Positions 1-5,494 are shown, numbered from the stretch's first letter. The stretch is 5,494 nucleotides of DNA from Chitinivibrionales bacterium (GCA_030593665.1 JAUVGS010000171.1:1-5494); one strand, 5' to 3'. Made by a program: numbers and translations. The notes: generated by a model from the sequence alone, not told the origin.

Positions 1-275
1 CCAAATACGGTAATGGTAAAACACCAGAACATACTCTGAATATGACTATAAGAGAAAAAAAGCAGAAAAAACAGAGAAACCACAAGGCCGCTTTTATAGG
101 CGTCATGTAACAGCCGTGTCATCAGAAACCAGAACAGTGCTGTCAGCGAGAGAGTGATAACAAGCGGTATAACGATGCGTGCCGGTGAGCGTATCTGATC
201 TGCGTTATAGACATATAAGAACACAATCGGGTATACGGCAAACAGGAGTGGATGGTAAATAGAAAAACGTTTCAT
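1..275 (-). CDS. Multi-pass membrane protein, N-terminal part only (runs off left edge)
   Basis: An open frame starts at the ATG at 275-273 and continues for 91 codons to the window edge without a stop, so the C-terminus is missing. The protein begins MKRFSIYHPLLFAVYPIVF. Hydrophobic stretches lie at about residues 9-23, 33-52 and 62-76, with another beginning near 82, which indicates a polytopic inner-membrane protein. It starts 9 bases after the stop of the upstream methyltransferase gene, so the two are probably co-transcribed. No clear Shine-Dalgarno is visible, so translation may depend on coupling. From memory, similar N-termini (a histidine-proline followed by a hydrophobic LFAxYP-type helix) occur in large membrane proteins that can carry a C-terminal sulfatase/phosphodiesterase-like domain. 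That part is not in view, so the function is not called. Confidence 0.8.
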   Translation of the reverse strand, partial: MKRFSIYHPLLFAVYPIVFLYVYNADQIRSPARIVIPLVITLSLTALFWFLMTRLLHDAYKSGLVVSLFFLLFFSYSHIQSMFWCFTITVF

Positions 276-284
276 CGGTGATTA

Positions 285-1682
285 TCATGCTTTCATGAAA
301 TAGAGTACCCGTTCCGAATCGCTTACCGGTTCGGAGGCCTCAATGGAAAAGTGCATTCCGAAGGCATCTTCGAATCCTTTTTGTGTATAATCCGGGAAGA
401 TGTCTTCACGCGAGGCTAACAGACGTTGCACCTGTGTGTCATTTTTAGGGATAAACTCAATTATCAAATACCGGCAATGTTCCCTGAAGAATGCAGCCAG
501 TTTATCCAGGGGTACATTGTTTGATATCACCAGATGATGGATCAATGCAAGTGCCATACAGCATTCCGCTTTCCGGCGATCGAACACACTGTCACGCTCT
601 CTGTTATTCCAGCCGATTCCGGGGCTCGGATTGGTAATATCAAGAAGAAGAGGGAGCAAGTTTCTGTCTTTTTCCTTTTTAGCCTGGCGGTAATTTTTCT
701 CAACAGCAACAGGATCTATATCAAATGAGACTGTAGACATTGCTCGGTGTGAGGCTATCCTGCTGAAAACACCTGTGTTGGCGCCAAGGTCCCAGACCGT
801 TTTTGCACCGATTTTTTCAAGAAACCTGCCGACAATATCCGCTTTACTTGCATCAGCATCATTCGAGTAGTTGGTTGCACTGTAGTAGTCACCCCATTCG
901 GTTTTTCCTTTTGGGAAGCGAAGCTTTCTGACAACTGACTCCAGACTGTCAATCAAACCCAGATGTGCCCTCTTGGAAATACGTCCCGTTCCCTTTTTTA
1001 CATCGGTTTTATCCGCGTACCGTTTTTGGCTTTTTGCATGTAAATGTATATGAAAAAACAATGGCGGAGAAAACCAGGTGGAAAACGGAAGAACAGAGCT
1101 GGCAAGATCCAGCGGAACACCGTCTATATATAACTGCAGCAGCCTGTTCAACCTGATGTCTTTTCTGCTCATCAAAACGAGCGGCGCGAGAAAATGCTGG
1201 CAGAATTGCCGGTAAGCTACCCATGGTTCACCCTCGGTATATTTCTCAAACGACAGCGTATCAATAAATACCGGTGAAAATCCTATGAACTGGATATTAT
1301 AGGCACAGCAGTCCTTAAGGGACATACCGAATTCGATGGCTGTTTTCTGAATAGCAAGAGTAATAAGTGCTGCGTCTTTAAGCTGGCTGAAGCACCACTC
1401 GTAGGGATAGGAGATAAAAGGTACGGTCTGCGGTTGAATTACTTTATAAGCATCATTGCCGACAGTCAGTTCGAGTGAGACCTCTTCATGTGGAATAAGA
1501 TACCTTTTACTCTCAAGTTCCGAGTAAAGACCGGATTTCATCAGCAGGTCATAATTGTCCTTATAAAAACCCTTTACCTGCCGGTAAAGGATGCCGTTTC
1601 TGAAGAATAAAAAACCGGATGGGTCTCTGAAAGAGCCGGGATGTATTGCATTACGACTGGATTGGTTCTCGGTGCACACCAA
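285..1682 (-). CDS. Two-domain SAM-dependent methyltransferase, NoeA-like family
   Basis: This is a 465-residue protein whose C-terminal half is a class I S-adenosylmethionine methyltransferase. Motif I is VWDLGANTG (residues 296-304), the ribose-binding acidic position is in SFDIDP (319-324), and later strands are LLLDITNP (345-352) and ALALIHHL (377-384). The N-terminal half (about 25-215) has blocks I recognise as conserved in this family: PFISYPYEW (88-96), LKDCCAYNIQF (122-132) and FIDTLSF (139-145). The architecture and length resemble NoeA-type nodulation-linked methyltransferases, which are widespread outside rhizobia; the substrate is unknown. There is no ATG start. The frame opens TTG-GTG, and an AGGA sits 8 bases before the TTG (1682-1680) and 11 before the GTG (1679-1677), so I prefer TTG. 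It lies 23 bases after the small membrane protein gene and 9 before the next membrane protein gene, within an apparent operon. A soluble, cytosolic location is likely. Confidence 0.9.
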   Translation of the reverse strand: MVCTENQSSRNAIHPGSFRDPSGFLFFRNGILYRQVKGFYKDNYDLLMKSGLYSELESKRYLIPHEEVSLELTVGNDAYKVIQPQTVPFISYPYEWCFSQLKDAALITLAIQKTAIEFGMSLKDCCAYNIQFIGFSPVFIDTLSFEKYTEGEPWVAYRQFCQHFLAPLVLMSRKDIRLNRLLQLYIDGVPLDLASSVLPFSTWFSPPLFFHIHLHAKSQKRYADKTDVKKGTGRISKRAHLGLIDSLESVVRKLRFPKGKTEWGDYYSATNYSNDADASKADIVGRFLEKIGAKTVWDLGANTGVFSRIASHRAMSTVSFDIDPVAVEKNYRQAKKEKDRNLLPLLLDITNPSPGIGWNNRERDSVFDRRKAECCMALALIHHLVISNNVPLDKLAAFFREHCRYLIIEFIPKNDTQVQRLLASREDIFPDYTQKGFEDAFGMHFSIEASEPVSDSERVLYFMKA

Positions 1683-1705
1683 AATCTTCTTCCTGTAAAA
1701 TGTAA

Positions 1706-1981
1706 TTACGTATCGCTATTCTGATCCGAGTCCTTGGAGCCCTCTTCCCCGGTTACTTTTTTCCCTTTGAAAAACAAATTTGAGATCATCGTTCTGATAT
1801 TTTTCCAGTATACTTTTATAGCATAGATTGAGCCCAGAAGCGTGCCGATAAGTACCTGAATGATATAACTTCCCGATCCAAGATCAAGATACGCATATAC
1901 ATTTGCTGGAAATACTAGGAAAAAAATCACAACAAAATTTAAGCTTGTATAAAGCGTTTTAGTTTTGATGGAAGTATTCAT
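1706..1981 (-). CDS. Small conserved membrane protein with AYLDxGxGS motif
   Basis: This is a 91-residue protein starting at the ATG at 1981-1979. Residues 12-30 form a hydrophobic segment ending in NVYA, which could be a signal peptide cleaved after A30 or a first membrane helix. It is followed by the motif AYLDLGSGS (30-38), a variant of the AYLDPGTGS signature I recognise in small uncharacterised bacterial membrane proteins. A second hydrophobic segment spans about 39-57, then a basic stretch (KVYWKNIR) and a hydrophilic acidic/serine-rich tail (78-91). No strong Shine-Dalgarno is visible. It is the first gene of a run with the methyltransferase and a multi-pass membrane protein, and a sigma-70-like promoter lies 74-102 bases upstream. 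The biochemical function is unknown. A helper or anchor role for the neighbouring envelope genes is only a guess. Confidence 0.85.
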   Translation of the reverse strand: MNTSIKTKTLYTSLNFVVIFFLVFPANVYAYLDLGSGSYIIQVLIGTLLGSIYAIKVYWKNIRTMISNLFFKGKKVTGEEGSKDSDQNSDT

Positions 1982-2054
1982 ACTATAACTGCTGATAGAA
2001 ATGAGAACATCAAAGAAAAGGGTATCTTACAGAAATAAGCTGACCAGTGTTTTA

Positions 2055-2083
2055 ATTTTAACTTAGAAGATGTCGTTTGTCTA
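2055..2083 (-). promoter_or_regulatory. Sigma-70-type promoter candidate for the small membrane protein/methyltransferase operon
   Basis: Reading the minus strand, TAGACA (2083-2078) is followed by a 17-base spacer and TAAAAT (2060-2055). Each hexamer matches the consensus at 5 of 6 positions and the spacing is optimal. It lies in the 163-base gap between the DUF362 gene and the small membrane protein gene. It would place the transcription start near 2048 and give a leader of about 65 bases. It suggests that the three left-hand genes can be transcribed independently of the UbiA/DUF362 pair. AT-rich DNA yields such matches by chance, hence the moderate confidence. Confidence 0.5.
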
Positions 2084-2144
2084 CTGAAGATTCCTACGTT
2101 ACAAGATATTTAAAAATAGAGGCTTTATAAATACCGTACAGGTT

Positions 2145-3233
2145 TTAATATTTTTTAAAAAGCTCACCCCACTCAGTTTTCATAAATGTCCTTATTCTCT
2201 TTTTTCCGATAACCGGATACCAAAAAAAATCATGATACAGATTCGATGCAAACGGCGCCCATACAACCAGAGGAGAATGCAGTAACGGTTTTTCCAGGAA
2301 TCGCAGGAATCCTTTCCGCAGCATCTGGTCACCCCAGATCACGAAACTGCGTTTCGTGTTAAAACGAAAATTGATCCCTTCTATATGTTCTCCGACAATC
2401 TCTATATCCTTTGGATCACCGACGCCTAATCCCCGCTCATGGCACATGCGGATATAGGGAATATCCATAGGATTAAACCCCATCATCTGAGCAGCAATGG
2501 CATCAATCGCCACACAATCATCACCGGCAAGAATATAATTCTTCACGTGAGGTATCATTGTCCTCGGCCCGGCGCCGTCACCGCAGACCGTGCCGTCCAT
2601 AACTGCAAACATTCCCGGATGCAGCTCTTTCTGCATGATCATTAAATCAACGAGTACCTCATGGATATACTTGTGTGCATAATGGCGCACTTCTTTCAGC
2701 AAACCGCCAAAGGCATTTTTTATCGCACCGGTGGTGGTTGAATGGCCATGAGTCTTGACTGTAGGCAAATGGAGCACCTGCTTGCCGATATACATTTTCG
2801 GTATCTGAATACCTTCCGGGAATATAGTATCAAGCATCAGGAGTTCTTCTTTAAAGGTATAGGTGACCCATTCAACTTCAGGTAACGAGATAAATGGCAA
2901 TCCGTATTTTTCGAGTACCGGAAACCATTTATTATTCCGCGCACCCTTTTTAGGATTGGTCACTACCGTTTTATTCTCAACCGGAAACAGCTTATCTTTT
3001 GAGAAACCGTCGTCCAGCATTGTTTTCACAACACCTTCGAGCTGCCAGGGCTGGGACGAACATGACGGGAAATACTTGGTCCAGGAGAGATTTATTTTTA
3101 TCAGGGTGTCAATCTCCCTTGAGAGCGCCTGTGAATATGCTCCCAGATGTAACAAAGTGCGGTAATTCTCCAGGACCTTTTCCGGAGAGGTCTTCAGTAC
3201 AATAACCTGCGAATAGAATTTTTTATCTGACAT
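2145..3233 (-). CDS. DUF362 domain protein without ferredoxin tail
   Basis: This is a 362-residue protein (from the ATG start) matching the DUF362 family, whose biochemical role is not settled. Family signatures in order are the PTVKTHG block (157-163), GAIKNAFGG (169-177), MDGTVCGDGAGP (212-223), and AGDDCVAIDAIAAQMMG (236-252) followed by RGLGVGDP. Many DUF362 proteins carry C-terminal [4Fe-4S] ferredoxin CxxCxxC motifs; none is present here, and the few cysteines are scattered. No signal peptide or clear membrane helix is evident. An in-frame GTG at 3245 could add four residues, but the ATG at 3233-3231 has an AGGTG Shine-Dalgarno 9 bases upstream and is preferred. It then overlaps the 3' end of the UbiA-like gene by 11 bases, which indicates co-transcription and probably translational coupling. 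A link to the prenyl-phosphate product of that enzyme is inferred from context only. Confidence 0.93.
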   Translation of the reverse strand: MSDKKFYSQVIVLKTSPEKVLENYRTLLHLGAYSQALSREIDTLIKINLSWTKYFPSCSSQPWQLEGVVKTMLDDGFSKDKLFPVENKTVVTNPKKGARNNKWFPVLEKYGLPFISLPEVEWVTYTFKEELLMLDTIFPEGIQIPKMYIGKQVLHLPTVKTHGHSTTTGAIKNAFGGLLKEVRHYAHKYIHEVLVDLMIMQKELHPGMFAVMDGTVCGDGAGPRTMIPHVKNYILAGDDCVAIDAIAAQMMGFNPMDIPYIRMCHERGLGVGDPKDIEIVGEHIEGINFRFNTKRSFVIWGDQMLRKGFLRFLEKPLLHSPLVVWAPFASNLYHDFFWYPVIGKKRIRTFMKTEWGELFKKY

Positions 3234-4095
3234 ATAAAATGGCACCTATTGCGATAGTCCAGAATAGAATATTTATAATTAACGGCACATCGGAAATCAG
3301 AACATTCTCAGGCCTGCCACCTTCATCCTTCTGATAGACAAGATATAAATACCGAAAAATACCATACAACACAAATGGAATGGTGTAAATCAGGTCCCGC
3401 GTGCCAACCTTGGCAATGGTCTCATTTGACATGGTATATAACGCATAGGCGACGACCGTTGATGCGGTCACGATTGAAATCATCTGATCAAGGAGAATCG
3501 TGCTGTATTCATCCAATGTTTTTCTATGTTCCTGATGGTTACGTTCTATCACAATCAATTCATGCCGCCGCTTACTTAACGAGAGAAAGAGTGCCAGAAA
3601 CACGGTACACACCAGAAGCCACGATGAGATTTCAACATTGATAACCAAAGCGCCGGCAGCTACCCGCAGGACAAATCCACACGCAACAGTTAACACATCA
3701 AGAATAACAACATTCTTAACATAGAGGGAATAAGCGATCTGAAGAAACAGATAGGATACGGCGGCAACAAAAAAGGGTATGCCGAGGAAATAGGCCCTTC
3801 CCAATGAAAGTGGTAATAATAGTATAAGTACCGAAATAGCCTGGCCCACTGATAAATTTCCCGATGCAAGCGGCCGGTGAGATTTTAGTGGATGCTGCCG
3901 GTCCTTATCCAGGTCACTCAGGTCATTAATGATATACACCGCCCCGGACAGCATACAGAAAATGGCAAATGCCCAAACTGATTTTATAATAACCGGGGCA
4001 TTTGTAAAATTCTGGGAGAAGATAAGCCCTGCAAAGATGCACAGGTTCTTTGTCCACTGTTTCGGGCGGAGACTTTTCCAGATATATACAAACAT
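3223..4095 (-). CDS. UbiA-superfamily prenyl-phosphate phosphoribosyltransferase-like enzyme
   Basis: This is a 290-residue integral membrane protein with about eight or nine hydrophobic helices. It opens with SLRPKQWTKN (8-17), typical of the decaprenyl-phosphate phosphoribosyltransferase (DPPR synthase) branch of the UbiA superfamily. The first metal/pyrophosphate-binding motif is NDLSDLDKD (57-65), followed by RQHPLKSHRPLASG (66-79). The second conserved region is YSLYVKNVVILDV (122-134), then LRVAAGA and SKRRHEL (174-180). Length and motif order match the family closely. Known members transfer phosphoribose from PRPP to a polyprenyl phosphate, making the precursor of arabinose donors, and the rhizobial NoeC is related. 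I infer that chemistry here, but a different prenyl acceptor or substrate is possible. The start ATG (4095-4093) has AAAGGA ending 6 bases upstream. It leads a pair with the DUF362 gene and is divergent from the YheT-family hydrolase. Confidence 0.93.
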   Translation of the reverse strand: MFVYIWKSLRPKQWTKNLCIFAGLIFSQNFTNAPVIIKSVWAFAIFCMLSGAVYIINDLSDLDKDRQHPLKSHRPLASGNLSVGQAISVLILLLPLSLGRAYFLGIPFFVAAVSYLFLQIAYSLYVKNVVILDVLTVACGFVLRVAAGALVINVEISSWLLVCTVFLALFLSLSKRRHELIVIERNHQEHRKTLDEYSTILLDQMISIVTASTVVAYALYTMSNETIAKVGTRDLIYTIPFVLYGIFRYLYLVYQKDEGGRPENVLISDVPLIINILFWTIAIGAILYVR

Positions 4096-4212
4096 ACTTT
4101 TTCCTTTATCCGTTTTACCATAGAGAGGGAAGGAATATTTAATTTTACCATCAGAGATGATTTTTAAAATAGCTTTTTATGAAAAGAAATGTTTTTATTT
4201 TATATTTTTACC
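4096..4212. promoter_or_regulatory. AT-rich divergent intergenic region between UbiA-like and hydrolase genes
   Basis: These 117 bases separate two divergently transcribed genes and should hold the start signals for both. I find TAAAAT hexamers on the minus strand (4148-4143) and plus strand (4165-4170), but no convincing -35 box at 16-18 bases from either, so neither promoter is called precisely. The sequence TTTTACCAT occurs at 4113-4121 and 4143-4151 and again at 4206-4214, the last including the first two bases of the preferred hydrolase start codon. The minus-strand ribosome-binding site AAAGGA for the UbiA-like gene lies within 4102-4107. Confidence 0.45.
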
Positions 4213-5184
4213 ATGCCAATAATCGAAAACTCGACATACCAACCACCGTTACTCTTTGCGAATGGCCATATTCAATCCGCATACCCTGTCTACTTCAGAG
4301 AGGTGAAAGGAGTAGATTACCGGAGGGAGCGAATAACAACGCCGGATGAAGATTTTCTTGATCTGGACTGGTCGCGAGTTGGCAGTGATAAACTTGTTAT
4401 TCTTCTCCATGGCCTTGAAGGACACTCACACCGTGCATACATGTATGGCATGGTTAAGGCCTTTAATAAGCGCGGATGGGATGCCGTTTCCATGAACTTC
4501 CGCGGGTGCAGCGGAGAGCCGAACAAACGGCTTATCTCGTATCACCATGGTAAGACCGATGATCTGCATACGGTCGTATCACAGGTGATGACTTTGAAGC
4601 GGTACACTGCTATAGCTCTTATCGGATTCAGCCTGGGTGCGAATGTTATCCTTAGATATCTGGGTGACGGTAAATTCCCCGTTCCTGAAACCATTTCAGG
4701 TGCGGTTAGCATCTCAGCTCCCTGCGACCTTACTTCCTGTGCGCTGAAGCTGGCTAGAAAATCCCATACACTCTATATGCAGCGATTCCTTAAAATGCTC
4801 CATAAAAAGATCAAAGCGAAGATGGTACTATACCCTGACAAGATTGATGACGATGATTACCATGCACTAAAAACCTTTAAACAATTTGATGACCGGTATA
4901 CCGCACCTATTCACGGCTTTAACAATGCTGAGGATTACTGGACAAAGTGTAGCACAACACGCTTCCTGCCCACGATATCAATTCCTACCCTTATAATAAA
5001 TGCCCTTGATGATCCATTCCTTACGGAAAAATGTTTCATCTTGAAAGAGGGTGAATATAACAGCAATCTGTTTCTTGAAACGCCGATATCAGGCGGCCAT
5101 GTTGGTTTTGTGACCTTCGGCAATGGTGGGGAATACTGGCATGAAACACGAACCGGTGAGTTCCTTAGCCAATTTTGTAACTAA
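4213..5184 (+). CDS. YheT-family alpha/beta hydrolase
   Basis: This is a 323-residue alpha/beta-hydrolase of the YheT/ABHD1-3-like family (serine esterase/lipase fold). From the preferred start, the N-terminal family block YQPPLLFANGHIQ is at 9-21, the oxyanion-side HGLEG at 66-70, NFRGCSGEPN at 95-104, the nucleophile elbow GFSLG at 138-142 (Ser140), the acid region NALDDPF at 263-269 (Asp266/Asp267), and the catalytic histidine in GGHVGF (His296). The triad is complete, so it should be an active cytoplasmic hydrolase. The natural substrate of this bacterial family is not firmly established. An in-frame ATG at 4189 would add eight hydrophobic residues. I prefer 4213 because relatives begin close to the MPII...YQPP segment, although neither start has a good Shine-Dalgarno. 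The gene stands alone on the plus strand, divergent from the UbiA-like gene, with no hairpin terminator visible after its stop. Confidence 0.93.
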   Translation: MPIIENSTYQPPLLFANGHIQSAYPVYFREVKGVDYRRERITTPDEDFLDLDWSRVGSDKLVILLHGLEGHSHRAYMYGMVKAFNKRGWDAVSMNFRGCSGEPNKRLISYHHGKTDDLHTVVSQVMTLKRYTAIALIGFSLGANVILRYLGDGKFPVPETISGAVSISAPCDLTSCALKLARKSHTLYMQRFLKMLHKKIKAKMVLYPDKIDDDDYHALKTFKQFDDRYTAPIHGFNNAEDYWTKCSTTRFLPTISIPTLIINALDDPFLTEKCFILKEGEYNSNLFLETPISGGHVGFVTFGNGGEYWHETRTGEFLSQFCN

Positions 5185-5251
5185 TCCTGGACAACGCAAA
5201 GGGTTATAAATTACTACATAATGTGACGAAAACAATGCAAAACTAGTCATC

Positions 5252-5270
5252 TTGTCCAACGATTAGACAA
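5252..5270. promoter_or_regulatory. Operator-like inverted repeat TTGTCCAA-N3-TTAGACAA
   Basis: Two 8-base arms (5252-5259 and 5263-5270) are reverse complements at 7 of 8 positions with a CGA centre, the size and symmetry of a site for a dimeric DNA-binding protein. Related half-sites are TTGGACAG at 5295-5302 and TGGACAA at 5188-5194. It sits directly upstream of the TTGACA promoter. No regulator is encoded in view, so the binding protein is unknown. Confidence 0.45.
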
Positions 5271-5283
5271 AATGTATATCATT

Positions 5284-5312
5284 TTGACAAACAATTGGAC
5301 AGAATGTATATA
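5284..5312 (+). promoter_or_regulatory. Sigma-70-type promoter candidate upstream of the right-edge gene
   Basis: A perfect -35 hexamer TTGACA (5284-5289) is followed by a 17-base spacer and TATATA (5307-5312), four of six to consensus. TATATT at 5309-5314 is a five-of-six alternative with a 19-base spacer. It would start transcription near 5320, about 105 bases before the ATG at 5426. The hexamers lie within the second 32-bp repeat, so a protein that binds the repeats would overlap RNA polymerase. A separate TATAAT at 5351-5356 has no matching -35. Confidence 0.6.
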
Positions 5313-5425
5313 TTGTGGAATAAAAAGGCCCCTTTTCCTGTTGGGATTTTTATAATAAATTGTATTATGCATTCAGCCGCCACCCTTCTCTCTCGACAAC
5401 CTCTTAGACCATCAGGAAGCACTCC

Positions 5426-5494
5426 ATGGATAAAACATTCCATCAAAGCAGTGCTATGGGTAAAAGAAAATGCCGATTGCCTGTACACCTCAAT
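5426..5494 (+). CDS. Unidentified gene start, cut off by right edge
   Basis: The ATG at 5426 is preceded by AGGAAG (5414-5419), with the AGGA ending 8 bases before the start, the best ribosome-binding site on the plus strand of this window. An in-frame TAG at 5405 bounds the frame upstream. The 23 visible codons begin MDKTFHQSSA and then become basic (GKRKCRLPVHLN). A second in-frame ATG at 5456 lacks a ribosome-binding site. The strong promoter candidate and repeats upstream support a real gene. A basic N-terminus with RLP-type residues is compatible with a small REP-associated/Y1-type transposase or another nucleic-acid-binding protein, but 23 residues cannot decide this and I do not call a function. 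Confidence 0.5.
   Translation, partial: MDKTFHQSSAMGKRKCRLPVHLN

Larger units (their letters stand above)
5252..5315 (+). repeat. Two 32-bp imperfect tandem repeats
   Basis: Unit 1 is 5252-5283 and unit 2 is 5284-5315. Aligned without gaps they match at 24 of 32 positions, and the core AATGTATAT is identical in both (5271-5279 and 5303-5311). Each unit begins with a -35-like hexamer (TTGTCC, then TTGACA) and has TATATC or TATATA 17 bases later. Each also carries a TTRGACAR element (5263-5270 and 5295-5302). The units abut exactly, so this is a direct duplication that has since diverged or a pair of operator sites at about three helical turns. Confidence 0.75.

Noticed and set aside
2101..2147. 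Terminator after the DUF362 gene
   Set aside because: The only stem is three base pairs (ACC/GGT at 2133-2143) and there is no T-run directly after it on the minus strand.
2863..3165. A 100-codon plus-strand open frame opposite the DUF362 gene
   Set aside because: It lies entirely antisense to a well-supported DUF362 coding region, and its product has no recognisable motif.
5252..5315. CRISPR array or replication iterons
   Set aside because: There are only two units, they abut without spacers and match at 24 of 32 positions. No cas or rep gene is visible.
5323..5336. AAAAGG/CCTTTT inverted repeat as a terminator for the hydrolase gene
   Set aside because: The centre is only two bases, so the hairpin would lose its GC pairs. 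It also lies 139 bases past the stop and downstream of the promoter candidate.
5352..5368. ATAATA-N5-TATTAT inverted repeat as an operator or terminator
   Set aside because: It is all A/T with six-base arms in AT-rich DNA, so chance is a sufficient explanation.
5279..5488. A 69-codon minus-strand open frame across the right intergenic region
   Set aside because: It starts with GTG, has no ribosome-binding site, runs through the 32-bp repeats and promoter, and its translation shows no recognisable motif. The plus-strand start at 5426 has much better signals.

Overview
The window looks like chromosomal DNA from an AT-leaning, probably Gram-negative bacterium. The alpha/beta hydrolase has the YheT-family layout seen in Bacteroidota/Chlorobi-type (FCB) genomes, including a start that reads MPIIEN followed by a YQPP motif. 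The promoter candidates, however, fit the ordinary sigma-70 consensus rather than the Bacteroidota -33/-7 type. The phylum is therefore open.

Positions 1-4095 hold five genes, all on the minus strand, so they read from right to left. First comes a UbiA-superfamily prenyl-phosphate phosphoribosyltransferase-like membrane enzyme (3223-4095). It overlaps a DUF362 protein (2145-3233). After a 163-base gap holding a good sigma-70 promoter candidate come a small membrane protein with an AYLDxGxGS motif (1706-1981), a two-domain methyltransferase of the NoeA-like family (285-1682), and the first 91 codons of a multi-pass membrane protein that runs off the left edge (1-275). Spacings inside the two blocks are -11, 23 and 9 bases, so they look like two adjacent, possibly co-regulated transcription units. 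The content (lipid-phosphate glycosyl donor enzyme, membrane proteins, methyltransferase) suggests cell-envelope glycan or glycolipid metabolism. That is inference from family membership and context.

Positions 4096-4212 are an AT-rich divergent intergenic region. To its right, on the plus strand, is a YheT-family serine hydrolase (4213-5184) with an intact catalytic triad.

Positions 5185-5425 carry no gene but hold the most structured non-coding DNA in the window. There are two imperfect 32-bp tandem repeats (5252-5315), each with the same -35/17-base-spacer/-10 layout, combined with several copies of a TTGGACAA-type motif in both orientations. They precede a plus-strand reading frame with a strong ribosome-binding site (5426 onward) that is cut off by the right edge after 23 codons. 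I cannot identify that gene.

The most interesting leads are the repeat-promoter at 5252-5315 and a kinase-like D-x4-N ... D signature in the otherwise undescribed N-terminal half of the methyltransferase. I see no tRNA, rRNA, CRISPR array or complete mobile element.
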